Assembly: GCA_030614945.1 (NCBI GenBank) | Contig: JAUXAH010000029.1 | Location: forward strand, 1 to 12,332 | DNA length: 12,332 nt | Direction of reading: 5' to 3' | Origin: Phycisphaerae bacterium | Lineage (GTDB): Bacteria; Planctomycetota; Phycisphaerae; Sedimentisphaerales; SG8-4 | Part shown: piece after piece, positions 1 through 7,083 of the stretch | How the letters are laid out: every line of letters begins with the position of its first letter | How positions within the stretch are numbered: position 1 is the first letter of the stretch | Made by a program: the position numbers and the translations under genes | Notes under the pieces: model-generated | What the model saw: only the letters and a program-made list of their open reading frames with translations | The model's database searches: none | Told to the model about the DNA's origin: nothing

Positions 1-828
1 CTCAAAGACGGCGTAATCAGTGACTTCGAAATCACCGAGGCAATGCTGGGCTATTTTATCCGCAAAGTGCACGGCAGGGGCGGCCTGATCAGGCCGCGTG
101 TGGTAATTGCCGTCCCGAGCGGAATAACGGCGGTTGAACGACGGGCCGTCATAGACAGCGCCGAACGTGCAGGCGCACGAAAGGTCTATCTGGTCGATGA
201 GCCAATGGCGGCAGGCATCGGAGCTAATCTGCCAATCACAGACCCTACCGCCTCAATGATTGTCGATATCGGGGGCGGAACCACCGAAGTGGCCATAATG
301 AGTCTGGCAGATATCGCCACCTCTGAATCAATACGAGTCGGGGGCGACGATATGGACGAAGCGGTAATCAGTCATCTTAAAAGAACATACAACCTGCTTA
401 TCGGCGAGGCGAGAGCCGAGAAAGTCAAGATACAAATCGGCTCTGCCGCACCACTGGAAGAGGAGCTGACAATGGAGGTGGCCGGCAGAGACACCATCTC
501 AGGGCTGCCGAGAAAAATCATTATAACAAGTGAGGAAATCCGTGAGGCCCTCCGCGACCCCATCGCTACAATCATAGATACAGTCACGGCAACGCTGGAA
601 AAGGCCGAGCCGGAATTGGCCGCCGATTTGATCGACAATGGCGTACACATCTGCGGCGGGGCGTCACTGCTGCGGGGAATGGACACTATACTGGCAAACG
701 CAACCGGCTTGAGAGTCGAGAGAGTCGATGACCCGCTGAGCTGCGTAGCCCGCGGCACCAGCGTTTACCTGGAAAATCTGGAGTTGTGGAAGGATACGAT
801 GGACCACAATGAATACGGATGGGAATAA
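1..828 (+). CDS. mreB: Rod-shape determining protein MreB, 5'-truncated by the window edge
   Basis: This is the C-terminal 275 codons of the bacterial actin MreB, which polymerises under the membrane and positions the elongation machinery. The frame is open from base 1 (LKDGVISDFEITEAM, the normal MreB sequence before the IB domain), so the true start lies upstream, probably about 70 codons away. Visible hallmarks are AVPSGIT, the nucleotide-binding loop DIGGGTTEVA (265-294), VGGDDMDEAV, the AEKVKIQIGSA helix, and the adenosine motif HICGGASLLRGMD followed by DDPLSCVARGT near the end. The protein carries a slightly long acidic tail (ENLELWKDTMDHNEYGWE). It is followed by mreC after a 128-bp repeat-filled gap, in the usual mreBCD-mrdA order. 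The internal ATG at 43 is a methionine within the conserved fold, not a start. Identity is near certain; the N-terminal ATPase part is not visible. Confidence 0.97.
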   Translation, partial: LKDGVISDFEITEAMLGYFIRKVHGRGGLIRPRVVIAVPSGITAVERRAVIDSAERAGARKVYLVDEPMAAGIGANLPITDPTASMIVDIGGGTTEVAIMSLADIATSESIRVGGDDMDEAVISHLKRTYNLLIGEARAEKVKIQIGSAAPLEEELTMEVAGRDTISGLPRKIIITSEEIREALRDPIATIIDTVTATLEKAEPELAADLIDNGVHICGGASLLRGMDTILANATGLRVERVDDPLSCVARGTSVYLENLELWKDTMDHNEYGWE

Positions 829-956
829 AAAGCATTGTCGATTGACGATTGAATATTGACTATTGTTTATATCGCACGGCCAAATACACGCGGCGCGCAA
901 CGAAAGAATAGAAAATAGTCAATAGAAAATAGTCAATAGAAAATAATCAATCTGAT
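829..956. repeat. Heptamer repeats filling the mreB-mreC gap
   Basis: The gap consists largely of two 7-bp-period arrays. At 832-866 there are five heptamers of type CGATTGA (the two at 839-845 and 846-852 are identical). At 908-949 two heptamers alternate three times, ATAGAAA then ATAGTCA, giving a 14-bp tandem repeat with one mismatch in the last unit. The sequence TATTGACTAT in the left array is the exact reverse complement of ATAGTCAATA in the right array, so a transcript could fold back across the gap. The array ends 7 bp before the mreC ATG, leaving no recognisable Shine-Dalgarno for mreC. I see no promoter I would defend here. Confidence 0.85.
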
Positions 957-1748
957 ATGGCAAGGAAGCAAATCAGAGTCTCCAGAGCAATGTTATTCAT
1001 CTGGTTTATGTTAGCCGGGTTCATCTTCCTGTTTGCCCCACAGAATCTCACAAATAGATTTCAGTTCGCCTTCGCTCGTATTTTTCGCTGGCCCTTAAGT
1101 ATCGGCAGAAATATTTCACTTTCGGCGCGTACCCGGTCCGCCAGGGGCGGACTCATAGACCCCGCCAGCCACAGAGAGTACGACCACCATATTACCAACC
1201 TTACGAAATGGCTGGAGCAGGAACATAAAAAGGTTGAAGAGCTACAACGTCTACGCAATAGATACCCTTTAGAAGACGTGAAATTTATTTTAGCCGATGT
1301 CATCCCGGCCTCTGACAGGTCGGCAAACAAGCTTATTATCAACCGAGGCAAAAACTACGGCCTCCGACAGGGCCAGTTCGTCCTGGGCGACAACAGTATC
1401 ATCGGAACAATATCCAATGTCTCGTTCCGGTCAGCTCAGGTTAAGCTGTTTACCGACCCCACCTCCAAAATAGCAGTAAAGATAGGCAGACTAAACATAA
1501 GCAGGGTAATGCAGGGCGACGGCGGCAATTCAGCTAAAATTCAGATGCTCTCTACAAAACACAAGGTAAAGGTCGGCGACGTCGTTTATGCCGACAAAAA
1601 GATAGGACTTCTGGATGACTTGATTATTATAGGAAAAGTAGAGCAATGCAAAAGGGGCGATGAACCCGTGCTCTGGGATATAACGGTCAAACCCGTCTGT
1701 AACGTAGAAGGCCTGAACAGTGTAGCCATAATCGTAATGAATCCGTAA
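957..1748 (+). CDS. mreC: Cell shape protein MreC
   Basis: 263-aa bitopic membrane protein of the elongasome; it forms periplasmic filaments that activate PBP2. Layout: a short basic cytoplasmic tail (MARKQIRVSR), one transmembrane helix at about residues 11-27, a periplasmic helical segment likely to be coiled coil at about 72-103 (REYDHHITNLTKWLEQEHKKVEELQ, broken here only by prediction), then the double beta-barrel MreC domain from about 108. The family signatures are ADVIPASDRSANKLIINRG, GLRQGQFVLG, IIGTI and the stretch SAQVKLFTDPTSKIAVKI. Length is normal for the family. The start at ATG 957 is chosen because it gives the standard N-terminus before the helix, but the 20 bases upstream are repeat DNA without a ribosome-binding site. 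mreD follows after 19 bp, so the two are probably co-transcribed. Confidence 0.93.
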   Translation: MARKQIRVSRAMLFIWFMLAGFIFLFAPQNLTNRFQFAFARIFRWPLSIGRNISLSARTRSARGGLIDPASHREYDHHITNLTKWLEQEHKKVEELQRLRNRYPLEDVKFILADVIPASDRSANKLIINRGKNYGLRQGQFVLGDNSIIGTISNVSFRSAQVKLFTDPTSKIAVKIGRLNISRVMQGDGGNSAKIQMLSTKHKVKVGDVVYADKKIGLLDDLIIIGKVEQCKRGDEPVLWDITVKPVCNVEGLNSVAIIVMNP

Positions 1749-1767
1749 TAGTAGCTGAGGATATAAA

Positions 1768-2265
1768 ATGCGATGGTTCCGGTTTGCAGTTTTTATTCTT
1801 ACCGTTACCGTGCTGCAAGCCAGTATGTTGGACATAATTGCCGTTACAGGTTTGAACGTCAAACCCGATTTGTTATTAATCCTTTTAGTATTTTTTGCTA
1901 TCTACTGTAACACCAGCGAGGCCATCATAACCTCTTTCACGATAGGTTTTGCTGCTGATATTATTGGTCCTGCAATGGGGCCGCAAATAATCAGTTTTGG
2001 TCTGTCCGGCACAGCGCTCGCATACATCCACCGGGTTATTGCTATCAGAAAAATGGCTTATCAGTCGGCTGCAATATTTATCACCGGTCTTTTGGCCGGC
2101 GTTGTGGCACATCTTTTAACATATCTTAAGGGTCAGCCGACCGGCTCCAACATATACGCCTTTCTTTTGGGAACATCGCTATACTCAGCCCTGCTGGGGC
2201 CGTTTTTATTCTTGCCCTCTGCCTGGTGGATGCGTATAAAAACACATCGCTTCGGCCGGCACTAA
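1768..2265 (+). CDS. mreD: Cell shape protein MreD
   Basis: 165-aa integral membrane protein, the third member of the mreBCD set, thought to help anchor or organise the elongasome in the inner membrane. The sequence is almost entirely hydrophobic, with about five membrane segments: roughly 5-24, 33-48, 52-68 and 75-92, then 100-119 and 129-150, some of which may be re-entrant. The segment VKPDLLLILLVFFA, with Pro-Asp at the start of the second helix, is typical of MreD. The basic C-terminus (WMRIKTHRFGRH) is expected to be cytoplasmic. The start ATG has a GAGG Shine-Dalgarno at 1757-1760 with a 7-bp spacer, unlike mreC upstream. The call rests on topology, motif and position between mreC and mrdA. 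A 532-bp repeat-rich gap follows. Confidence 0.9.
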   Translation: MRWFRFAVFILTVTVLQASMLDIIAVTGLNVKPDLLLILLVFFAIYCNTSEAIITSFTIGFAADIIGPAMGPQIISFGLSGTALAYIHRVIAIRKMAYQSAAIFITGLLAGVVAHLLTYLKGQPTGSNIYAFLLGTSLYSALLGPFLFLPSAWWMRIKTHRFGRH

Positions 2266-2348
2266 AAAAAATTAACCGCAGAGAACGCAAAGAACGCAGA
2301 GAAAGAAAGAATGAAATCCGAAATCCGAAGCACGAAACAACATCAAAA

Positions 2349-2479
2349 TGTCATTGCGAGCCCGAACCCCTGCTTTCGCAGGGGCAAGCTTGCACCCGCA
2401 GAAGCGGGTGTGAGGGCGCGGCAATCTCCGACTTCCGAATGCTTGAGATTGCTTCGTCGCTTCGCTCCTCGCAATGACA
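2349..2479. repeat. 131-bp palindromic element with 12-bp inverted termini
   Basis: The left end TGTCATTGCGAG (2349-2360) and right end CTCGCAATGACA (2468-2479) are exact inverted repeats. Inside, GCAATCTC (2421-2428) and GAGATTGC (2445-2452) form a second inverted pair. Two perfect hairpins sit in the left half: CCCCTGC/GCAGGGG (2367-2384, 4-base loop) and CACCCGC/GCGGGTG (2393-2410, 4-base loop). The termini match a widespread class of non-coding palindromic repeats found in many unrelated environmental genomes; that match is from memory and not from a search. Related copies of the same terminus occur inside mrdA at 4562 and 4586. Confidence 0.8.
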
Positions 2480-2694
2480 CTTTGTGTCAGTTTAGAATTT
2501 TGAATTTTTGTCATTTGAATTTGTTTCGGATTTCGATGCCGTCCAGGTCCGGCCCGGCTTCAGACGGGACGGATTCGATATTCGAATTTGACGTTCAGTA
2601 TCTGCAAACTCAGCGTCAAAAAAATAATAACCACAGTTTTCGCGGATTAACGCCGATTAAATATAAATAAAAAAATCAGTGAGGGACCCCGCTT

Positions 2695-2728
2695 GCCCCC
2701 CTGCTTCTTGCGAAGCAAACCGGGGGGC
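2695..2728. repeat. GC-rich hairpin just upstream of mrdA
   Basis: GCCCCCC (2695-2701) pairs with GGGGGGC (2722-2728), and the adjacent TGCTTC (2702-2707) pairs with GAAGCA (2712-2717), giving a 13-bp stem with a four-base bulge (AACC) and a four-base loop. There is no following T-run (TTTGTGGG), so it is not a typical intrinsic terminator. It lies about 70 bp before the chosen mrdA start and could affect the mrdA transcript, but it is more simply another palindromic repeat. Confidence 0.7.
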
Positions 2729-2797
2729 TTTGTGGGAACCCAAATCCGTGTAACTTGTGCCCGCGCAGCCAGGTATCCGCGGTTAAAAAAAGAAAAT

Positions 2798-5011
2798 ATG
2801 TATGATAAGCGAATCAAAATCTTTGTAATCCTGAGCGTAGCGCTCCTGTTGGTCTGCTTGCTCCGCCTGACACAAATGCAGCTTCTGCCTGATTCGTCGC
2901 TTCAGGATGAAATCGAAGAGCTAAAGCGCCAAAGAGGCCTCTCCCGCCGGCTTAAGACCATCAGAGGCAGAATACTCGACAGAAGGGGCAGGGTATTGGC
3001 CGCCGATGAGCCGCAATTTCAACTGTGCATAAATTACAAACTCAGTTGTTTTTTCGATGAGCGTGTTCGACAGGCAAAACTGCTAAAAGCCGCCCAAAAA
3101 CATAAAGCAAACCCCTCTGGCCCTGCCGCTGAGCAGAAACTTCTCGATGTCCGCAAAGAATTGGAAGCTAAACTCGAAGATTTGCGGCATATAATCGAGA
3201 AGTGTACATACTTTGGCCTTAAACGTGCGGATATCGAAGAGCGAATCACGGAAATAAACAATAAAATATGGAATTTACGTAGATACCTTGCCTGGAAAAG
3301 AAATTATCCAAACAAGGATTTTGCTCAGGCCCAGCCGGACCCAAATGAACGCCTTCTGTTGACAGCCAAGATTGATATTGCCGAGATGTATAAGAGCTAC
3401 CCGCTGCTGGAGCTAAAAACTGATGACGACATCTTTGCCGCCCAAGTTGAATTTCTGGATGTTAATGATGTTCGGATTCTGCCTAAAGCCAAGCGGTTTT
3501 ACCCCTTTGGCTCGGTTGCCGCTCAGACAATAGGCTGGGTGGGCCCGGCAAAAGGACACTATAAAGAGCTTTTCACCGATGACAGATTGTCAAGTTATCT
3601 GGACGACGAAGTGTGCGGGAAACGACCCGGCGTCGAGTACGTCTGTGAGACTATTCTTCGCGGCAAACGTGGGCAAGAAGACTACGACATAGACCGCGTG
3701 CTGAAAAATCGAACCGAGCCACAGTTCGGCGAAGACGTGCAGCTTTCATTGGATATCGAGCTTCAGAAAAGAATAGAAAAATATCTGGCCGACCGCAATT
3801 ACAACCCGAATAATTGGAAAGCACCAACGGCAGCGGTTGTCATTGAGGTCACAACAGCCGACATCCTCGCGCTGGTTTCACTGCCGGTTTTCGATTTGAA
3901 CCGTGCCAGGTATGACTACTCCGATATAGAACGCGACCCCAACGAGCCGCTGCGTAATCGAGCAATAAATAAACAGTATCCGCCCGGCTCGATTATAAAA
4001 CCGCTCATTCTTATCGCCGCGCTTGAATCCGGCAAAATCACTCCGTATGAAACTATCCCCTGTCCGGCTCAAAAGGCCCCAAGAGAGTGGCCGAGCTGCT
4101 GGATATACAATAAATATAAGACAGGCCATAGCGACAGGTGGGAAAATTATGCTCACAACGCCATTAAGGGCAGTTGCAACATCTATTTTTCCCGCCTTGC
4201 AGACAGAATCACACCGTCGATTTTACAACAATGGCTGTTCAACTTCGGCTACGGCCACATTTCGCCGCTCGCCCCGGCACTTCGTGCATCGAGCAACGAG
4301 TATCGAGCATCGAGTATCGAGAATCGAGCATCGAGCAACGAGCATCGAGACCTTAGACAAGCACAGGGGCAAATCTCAACCAGTATTCCAAAGGGCAAAA
4401 TCTGGCGATTTGAGCAGATACCGCGTCTTGAAGCGGGCGAAAGAAGGCTTTACGGCATAGGACAGGGCAATCTCCGAGCTACACCGCTGCAGGTGGCAAA
4501 CGCAATGGCGGCCATCGCCCGGGGCGGCTTATACAAACCGCCTCGGCTCTTCATCGATTCCGTCATTGCGAGCCGCCTCCCCCTTGTCATTGCGAGCGAA
4601 GCGAAGCAATCTCAAACCAACACGGAGAAAGTACAAAATACGAGCCACGAGCCACGAGCGACGAGCGACGAGCTTGCCCTCGGCATCTCTCAACAGACTT
4701 TAGACGTAATCCACAATGGTATGAGTGCTGTTGTCAACGAGACCGGAGGAACAGCTTACAAGGAATTTGCCCACAGCGGCCTTGCCGGCCAGGGCATAAA
4801 GGTTTACGGAAAGACCGGCTCAACGGAACAGCCGGAAAATGCCTGGTTCGCGGGCTTTGCCGCCGACGGCACGGGCCGAGCCATTGCAATTGCCGTTGTC
4901 GTCGAAGGCGGCCAACACGGCTCAAGCGATGCAGGGCCTTTAGCACGTGATATCATACAGTTCTGCATCGAAGCCGGATATATCGGCAGCGCTGTCCTGA
5001 CAACAGAATAA
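2798..5011 (+). CDS. mrdA: Penicillin-binding protein 2 (elongasome transpeptidase)
   Basis: 737-aa class B PBP that cross-links peptidoglycan during elongation, working with MreBCD and a RodA-type polymerase (no rodA is present here). One membrane anchor at about residues 5-30, then the pedestal motif RGRILDRRGRVLA (56-68), a long charged helical insertion (about 85-200), and the transpeptidase domain from about 310. Catalytic motifs are intact: SIIK (S398, K401), SCN (459-461) and KTG (672-674). I start at ATG 2798 because it gives a normal short cytoplasmic tail; a TTG frame opening at 2693 would add 35 residues of hairpin repeat. Two repeat-derived insertions lie in the catalytic domain: about residues 497-517 (three 7-residue units of type ASSNEYR) and about 589-625 (VIASEAKQS and RATSDE). 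The protein is therefore longer than the usual 600-650 residues. The frame is uninterrupted. Confidence 0.93.
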   Translation: MYDKRIKIFVILSVALLLVCLLRLTQMQLLPDSSLQDEIEELKRQRGLSRRLKTIRGRILDRRGRVLAADEPQFQLCINYKLSCFFDERVRQAKLLKAAQKHKANPSGPAAEQKLLDVRKELEAKLEDLRHIIEKCTYFGLKRADIEERITEINNKIWNLRRYLAWKRNYPNKDFAQAQPDPNERLLLTAKIDIAEMYKSYPLLELKTDDDIFAAQVEFLDVNDVRILPKAKRFYPFGSVAAQTIGWVGPAKGHYKELFTDDRLSSYLDDEVCGKRPGVEYVCETILRGKRGQEDYDIDRVLKNRTEPQFGEDVQLSLDIELQKRIEKYLADRNYNPNNWKAPTAAVVIEVTTADILALVSLPVFDLNRARYDYSDIERDPNEPLRNRAINKQYPPGSIIKPLILIAALESGKITPYETIPCPAQKAPREWPSCWIYNKYKTGHSDRWENYAHNAIKGSCNIYFSRLADRITPSILQQWLFNFGYGHISPLAPALRASSNEYRASSIENRASSNEHRDLRQAQGQISTSIPKGKIWRFEQIPRLEAGERRLYGIGQGNLRATPLQVANAMAAIARGGLYKPPRLFIDSVIASRLPLVIASEAKQSQTNTEKVQNTSHEPRATSDELALGISQQTLDVIHNGMSAVVNETGGTAYKEFAHSGLAGQGIKVYGKTGSTEQPENAWFAGFAADGTGRAIAIAVVVEGGQHGSSDAGPLARDIIQFCIEAGYIGSAVLTTE
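4286..4348 (+). repeat. In-frame heptamer array in mrdA (nine units)
   Basis: Nine consecutive 7-bp units of type GCATCGA/GCAACGA/GTATCGA form three 21-bp blocks (4286-4306, 4307-4327, 4328-4348). They encode ASSNEYR, ASSIENR and ASSNEHR, residues 497-517 of PBP2. The array lies between the region after the SCN motif (GYGHISPLAP) and the conserved stretch GIGQGNLRATPLQVANAMA, where other PBP2 proteins have a substrate-side loop of varying sequence. The reading frame is preserved because 21 bp is a multiple of three. Confidence 0.9.
4562..4672 (+). repeat. Composite repeat insertion in mrdA (palindromic-repeat half plus heptamers)
   Basis: Two copies of GTCATTGCGAG (4562-4572 and 4586-4596) are followed by CGAAGCGAAGCAATCTC (4597-4613), matching the ends and core of the intergenic element at 2349-2479. 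After a 27-bp link comes a heptamer array at 4641-4672: two CGAGCCA, two CGAGCGA and a partial CGAG. It is translated as VIAS...VIASEAKQSQ and HEPRATSDE, about residues 589-625 of PBP2, in the linker just before the conserved LGISQQTLDVIHNGMSAVVNE segment. VIASEAKQS is a peptide I recognise from translated copies of this repeat class. Confidence 0.88.
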
Positions 5012-5146
5012 AATAAAATGCCATTTGCGGAAAAATGCAGCAGCAAAAATTGTTCTGGCAAATCCCCGTCAATAGCCTATCATTATTGCAAGCGTGTTGC
5101 GGAACCTTACTAACGTCTAAATATCGAATCGAAAGGAGAATGTAAA

Positions 5147-5893
5147 ATGAAATGTCCAAAATGCGGAACAGAAAATCCAGATGGCGCCCAATTGTGCCGG
5201 TCGTGCAGTGCAGTTTTAGCAAGCACGGCAACACAAGCCCTGAGTGCCGGTGCCAAAACAAGCGGACTGGCTATCACTTCGCTTGTCCTTGCGATTCTGA
5301 GCCCCTTCACCTGCCTTATTACAGCGATACCGGCGATAATTTTAGGGATTGTGGGTTTAGTAAAAATTTCTAAAAGCGGCGGGCAATTGAAAGGCAGCGG
5401 TCTTGCCATCGCTGGAATTGCTTTACCGGTAGTCCTTTTGCCCTTCATTGCGTTATTGATGGGGATTATGATGCCCGCACTCGCCAGGGTCCGGCAAATA
5501 GCATTCCGACAGGTCTGCCAAACAAATCTGAAGGAGCTCGGCAAGTTAATGTTGATTTATGCCGGTGACTACGACGAAAAGTATCCGACCCCTTCGAAGT
5601 GGTGTGACCTATTGGTCGAGTACGCCGAAGTGACCCCCGAATCGTTCCTTTGCAAGGGTGCGGCCGAAGGCCCCTGCAACTACGCTATGAACGAAAACGC
5701 AGCGAAACTGGGTCCAAGTAGTGCCCCGCCCCGTATGGTCCTGCTCTTTGAGAGCACACCCGGCTGGAACCAGTCCAGCGGGCCTGAAATCCTGACCACC
5801 GAGAACCATAACGGCCAGGGATGCAATATCCTGTTCGTCGATTCGCACGTGGAATGGGTTAAAACAAAAGACCTGAAAGACCTCAAGTGGTAG
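5147..5893 (+). CDS. Zinc-ribbon, DUF4190 and prepilin-like C-terminal membrane protein
   Basis: 248-aa protein of unknown function with three parts. Residues 1-20 form a zinc ribbon (CPKC at 3-6, CRSC at 17-20). Residues about 38-108 resemble DUF4190: two hydrophobic segments (about 41-73 and 84-109) joined by the ISKSGGQLKGSGLAIAG turn. The remainder resembles the processed part of planctomycetal type IV prepilin-like proteins: MPALARVRQIAFRQVCQTNLKELG, then YAGDYDEKYPTP, ending with HNGQGCNILFVDSHVEW, a variant of the H-X9-DG motif (ten residues between H and D, and DS in place of DG). A strong AAAGGAG site at 5132-5138 lies 8 bp before the ATG, much better than those of mreC or mrdA. The 135-bp gap after mrdA (5012-5146) shows no clear promoter or terminator, so membership of the mre operon is uncertain. 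No cell-wall role is demonstrated. Confidence 0.85.
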   Translation: MKCPKCGTENPDGAQLCRSCSAVLASTATQALSAGAKTSGLAITSLVLAILSPFTCLITAIPAIILGIVGLVKISKSGGQLKGSGLAIAGIALPVVLLPFIALLMGIMMPALARVRQIAFRQVCQTNLKELGKLMLIYAGDYDEKYPTPSKWCDLLVEYAEVTPESFLCKGAAEGPCNYAMNENAAKLGPSSAPPRMVLLFESTPGWNQSSGPEILTTENHNGQGCNILFVDSHVEWVKTKDLKDLKW

Positions 5894-5961
5894 GTAAAGG
5901 AAACCGAAAAGGCAGAACCTCGACTAAAGTAGTGAAAATCCTTGTATTACCAACGCGCAGC
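5894..5961. other. Convergent intergenic gap between the two gene sets
   Basis: Only 68 bp separate the stop of the plus-strand zinc-ribbon gene from the stop of the minus-strand glycosyltransferase. A bidirectional terminator would be expected here, but I find no GC-rich stem followed by a T-run in either direction. The only weak symmetry is GGTAAAGG near 5891-5898 against CCTTGTATTACC at 5940-5951, which is imperfect. Termination may be Rho-dependent or the transcripts may overlap. Confidence 0.5.
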
Positions 5962-7083
5962 TCAAGAAAGTGCCATACTAATCGGCTTGTGCAGTCTGTT
6001 TAAGACGTCCTGCAGTATCCCGAAGAATTTATCATTGTCAGGCCAGAGAATTCTTTCGTCACTCGGCATAGGCCTATCTAACTCCTCGAGGAACCGCTCC
6101 AAAACTCCTTCATCCAGTTTTTCAGACGAAATCCCCAGGCCAAGCTTTTCTATGTAATGTCCGTTAATCATCTGCTCATACTGACCGGCCACAGGCAGCA
6201 GCAGCATCTTCTTTTTCAAATGCAGACACTCACTTATCAATGAAAAACCGGCCGAAGCTATCACCCCCCGCGCCACCGCCAGGTCAGAGAGAAAACCCTC
6301 AGTCGAACGCTCCTTGAAAACACAATTTTTATATTCGGCGCTCTTGTTTACCCCGTTAGAGACTTTTTCCGTTGTCTCTCTAACGGGGTCGAAGCCATAA
6401 ACATAAAATTTCTGCTCGCCAAATTTCCCAAGCATGTCTCGCAACTGCTCCTCACCTTTGCCCGTAGTGGAATACAAAAGGATATGTTCGCCCTCTCTGG
6501 CCTCAAGTGCCCTAACGATGGGCCTCACGATAGGTGGTGCCAAAATGGCTGAATCAATCCTCAAAGGCGTCTCAAAGAAATTTATAACAATATAAGCAAC
6601 CGCCCCTACGTAGTGACATTCCGTTACCACGCTGGCGGTCATTCGTGAAAACCAGTTTTTACTCCTGTGTTCCAGCTTACAAAGCGTGAGCATATGTTCG
6701 TGGTCAATACTGATAAACGGCACCCTGTTTCGCCAGGCCCACCACGCGCTAAAGGGCTCAAAATCCGATATCACCAGCTCCGGCTCGAATGGCTCAAAAT
6801 ATTTTCGGAAAAGCTCCTCATTCTGCCTGTTGCCTTCGGGAAGATTAAGAAGATTACGCTTCAAAGTTTCCGATTTGTCTATACGCCCATTTTCATAGGC
6901 AAAGGACAGACCGAAAATTTCTTTCACACGCTCGCCGAAATATTGTTTCAGATAGACGAGTGATTTTCTGGACCCCACAAACATCACATTGTGGCCGGCA
7001 TCAATGAGTCTCTGCCCTATCAGGTGCGACCGGTTGCTATGCCCGAATCCCTCCCCTGCAACTCCGTAGATTATTCTCGCCAT
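5962..7083 (-). CDS. MJ1255-like glycosyltransferase (GT-B fold)
   Basis: 373-aa predicted cytoplasmic glycosyltransferase resembling the MJ1255/VC2487 family (UDP-sugar dependent, GT-B, distant to MurG). N-terminal signature: IIYGVAGEGFGHSNRSHLIG (residues 4-23), the glycine-rich acceptor/phosphate loop of the family. PELVISDFEPFSAWWA (101-116) and ISIDHEHML (124-132) follow, and the C-terminal nucleotide-sugar half has GVIASAGFSLISECL (273-287) and LLLPVAGQYEQMINGHYIEKLG (294-315, in part). The ATG has AGG at 7089-7091 with a 5-bp spacer. Donor and acceptor cannot be told from sequence; a surface glycan or glycolipid is as likely as a wall precursor. It is the last gene of the minus-strand set, 194 bp after ftsI, where dcw clusters normally continue with murE. 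A palindromic repeat is embedded in codons for about residues 232-245. Confidence 0.85.
   Translation of the reverse strand: MARIIYGVAGEGFGHSNRSHLIGQRLIDAGHNVMFVGSRKSLVYLKQYFGERVKEIFGLSFAYENGRIDKSETLKRNLLNLPEGNRQNEELFRKYFEPFEPELVISDFEPFSAWWAWRNRVPFISIDHEHMLTLCKLEHRSKNWFSRMTASVVTECHYVGAVAYIVINFFETPLRIDSAILAPPIVRPIVRALEAREGEHILLYSTTGKGEEQLRDMLGKFGEQKFYVYGFDPVRETTEKVSNGVNKSAEYKNCVFKERSTEGFLSDLAVARGVIASAGFSLISECLHLKKKMLLLPVAGQYEQMINGHYIEKLGLGISSEKLDEGVLERFLEELDRPMPSDERILWPDNDKFFGILQDVLNRLHKPISMALS
6351..6388. repeat. Palindromic repeat embedded in the glycosyltransferase gene
   Basis: CCCCGTTAGAGA (6351-6362) and TCTCTAACGGGG (6377-6388) are perfect 12-bp inverted arms around a 14-base loop. On the coding strand it reads as DPVRETTEKVSNGV (about residues 232-245), placed between the two Rossmann-like halves of the enzyme just after VYGF. 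Peptides of the form NPVRKISNGV are familiar from translated copies of a dispersed palindrome in other uncultured bacteria; this is recalled knowledge, not a search result. The frame stays open. Confidence 0.85.

Larger units (their letters stand above)
2266..2797. repeat. Repeat cluster filling the mreD-mrdA gap
   Basis: This 532-bp stretch has no credible gene and is a mosaic of short repeats. In order: a 9-bp tandem (GCAGAGAAC type, three units, 2278-2304); a heptamer array with two exact GAAATCC copies and two diverged units (2313-2340); a 131-bp palindromic element (2349-2479, listed separately); a heptamer-register AT-rich tract with TGAATTT-like units (2494-2535); two 10-bp units CGCGGATTAA/CGCCGATTAA (2641-2660); and a GC-rich hairpin (2695-2728). 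Between 2536 and 2628 I see only unassigned sequence containing a short TTCGATATTCGAA palindrome (2573-2585). Frames through this region translate to low-complexity peptides characteristic of repeats. No clear promoter or terminator is visible. Confidence 0.85.

Noticed and set aside
372..758. Antisense frame of 128 codons across mreB
   Set aside because: It is a shadow of the conserved mreB coding frame, Ser/Ala-rich and without family resemblance.
907..949. Possible CRISPR-like array
   Set aside because: The units are contiguous 14-bp tandems with no spacers and no cas genes nearby.
2272..2670. Several overlapping open frames of 80-120 codons on both strands between mreD and mrdA
   Set aside because: They translate palindromic and short-period repeats, have low-complexity content, no ribosome-binding sites and no family resemblance.
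2693..2797. A 35-residue N-terminal extension of PBP2 from TTG 2693
   Set aside because: It would translate the GC-rich hairpin; ATG 2798 gives a normal short tail before the membrane anchor.
4286..4672. mrdA as a pseudogene broken by repeat insertion
   Set aside because: The frame is continuous and all three catalytic motifs flank the insertions intact.
5894..5961. Bidirectional intrinsic terminator between the convergent operons
   Set aside because: No GC-rich stem with a T-run on either strand; the only symmetry is weak and imperfect.
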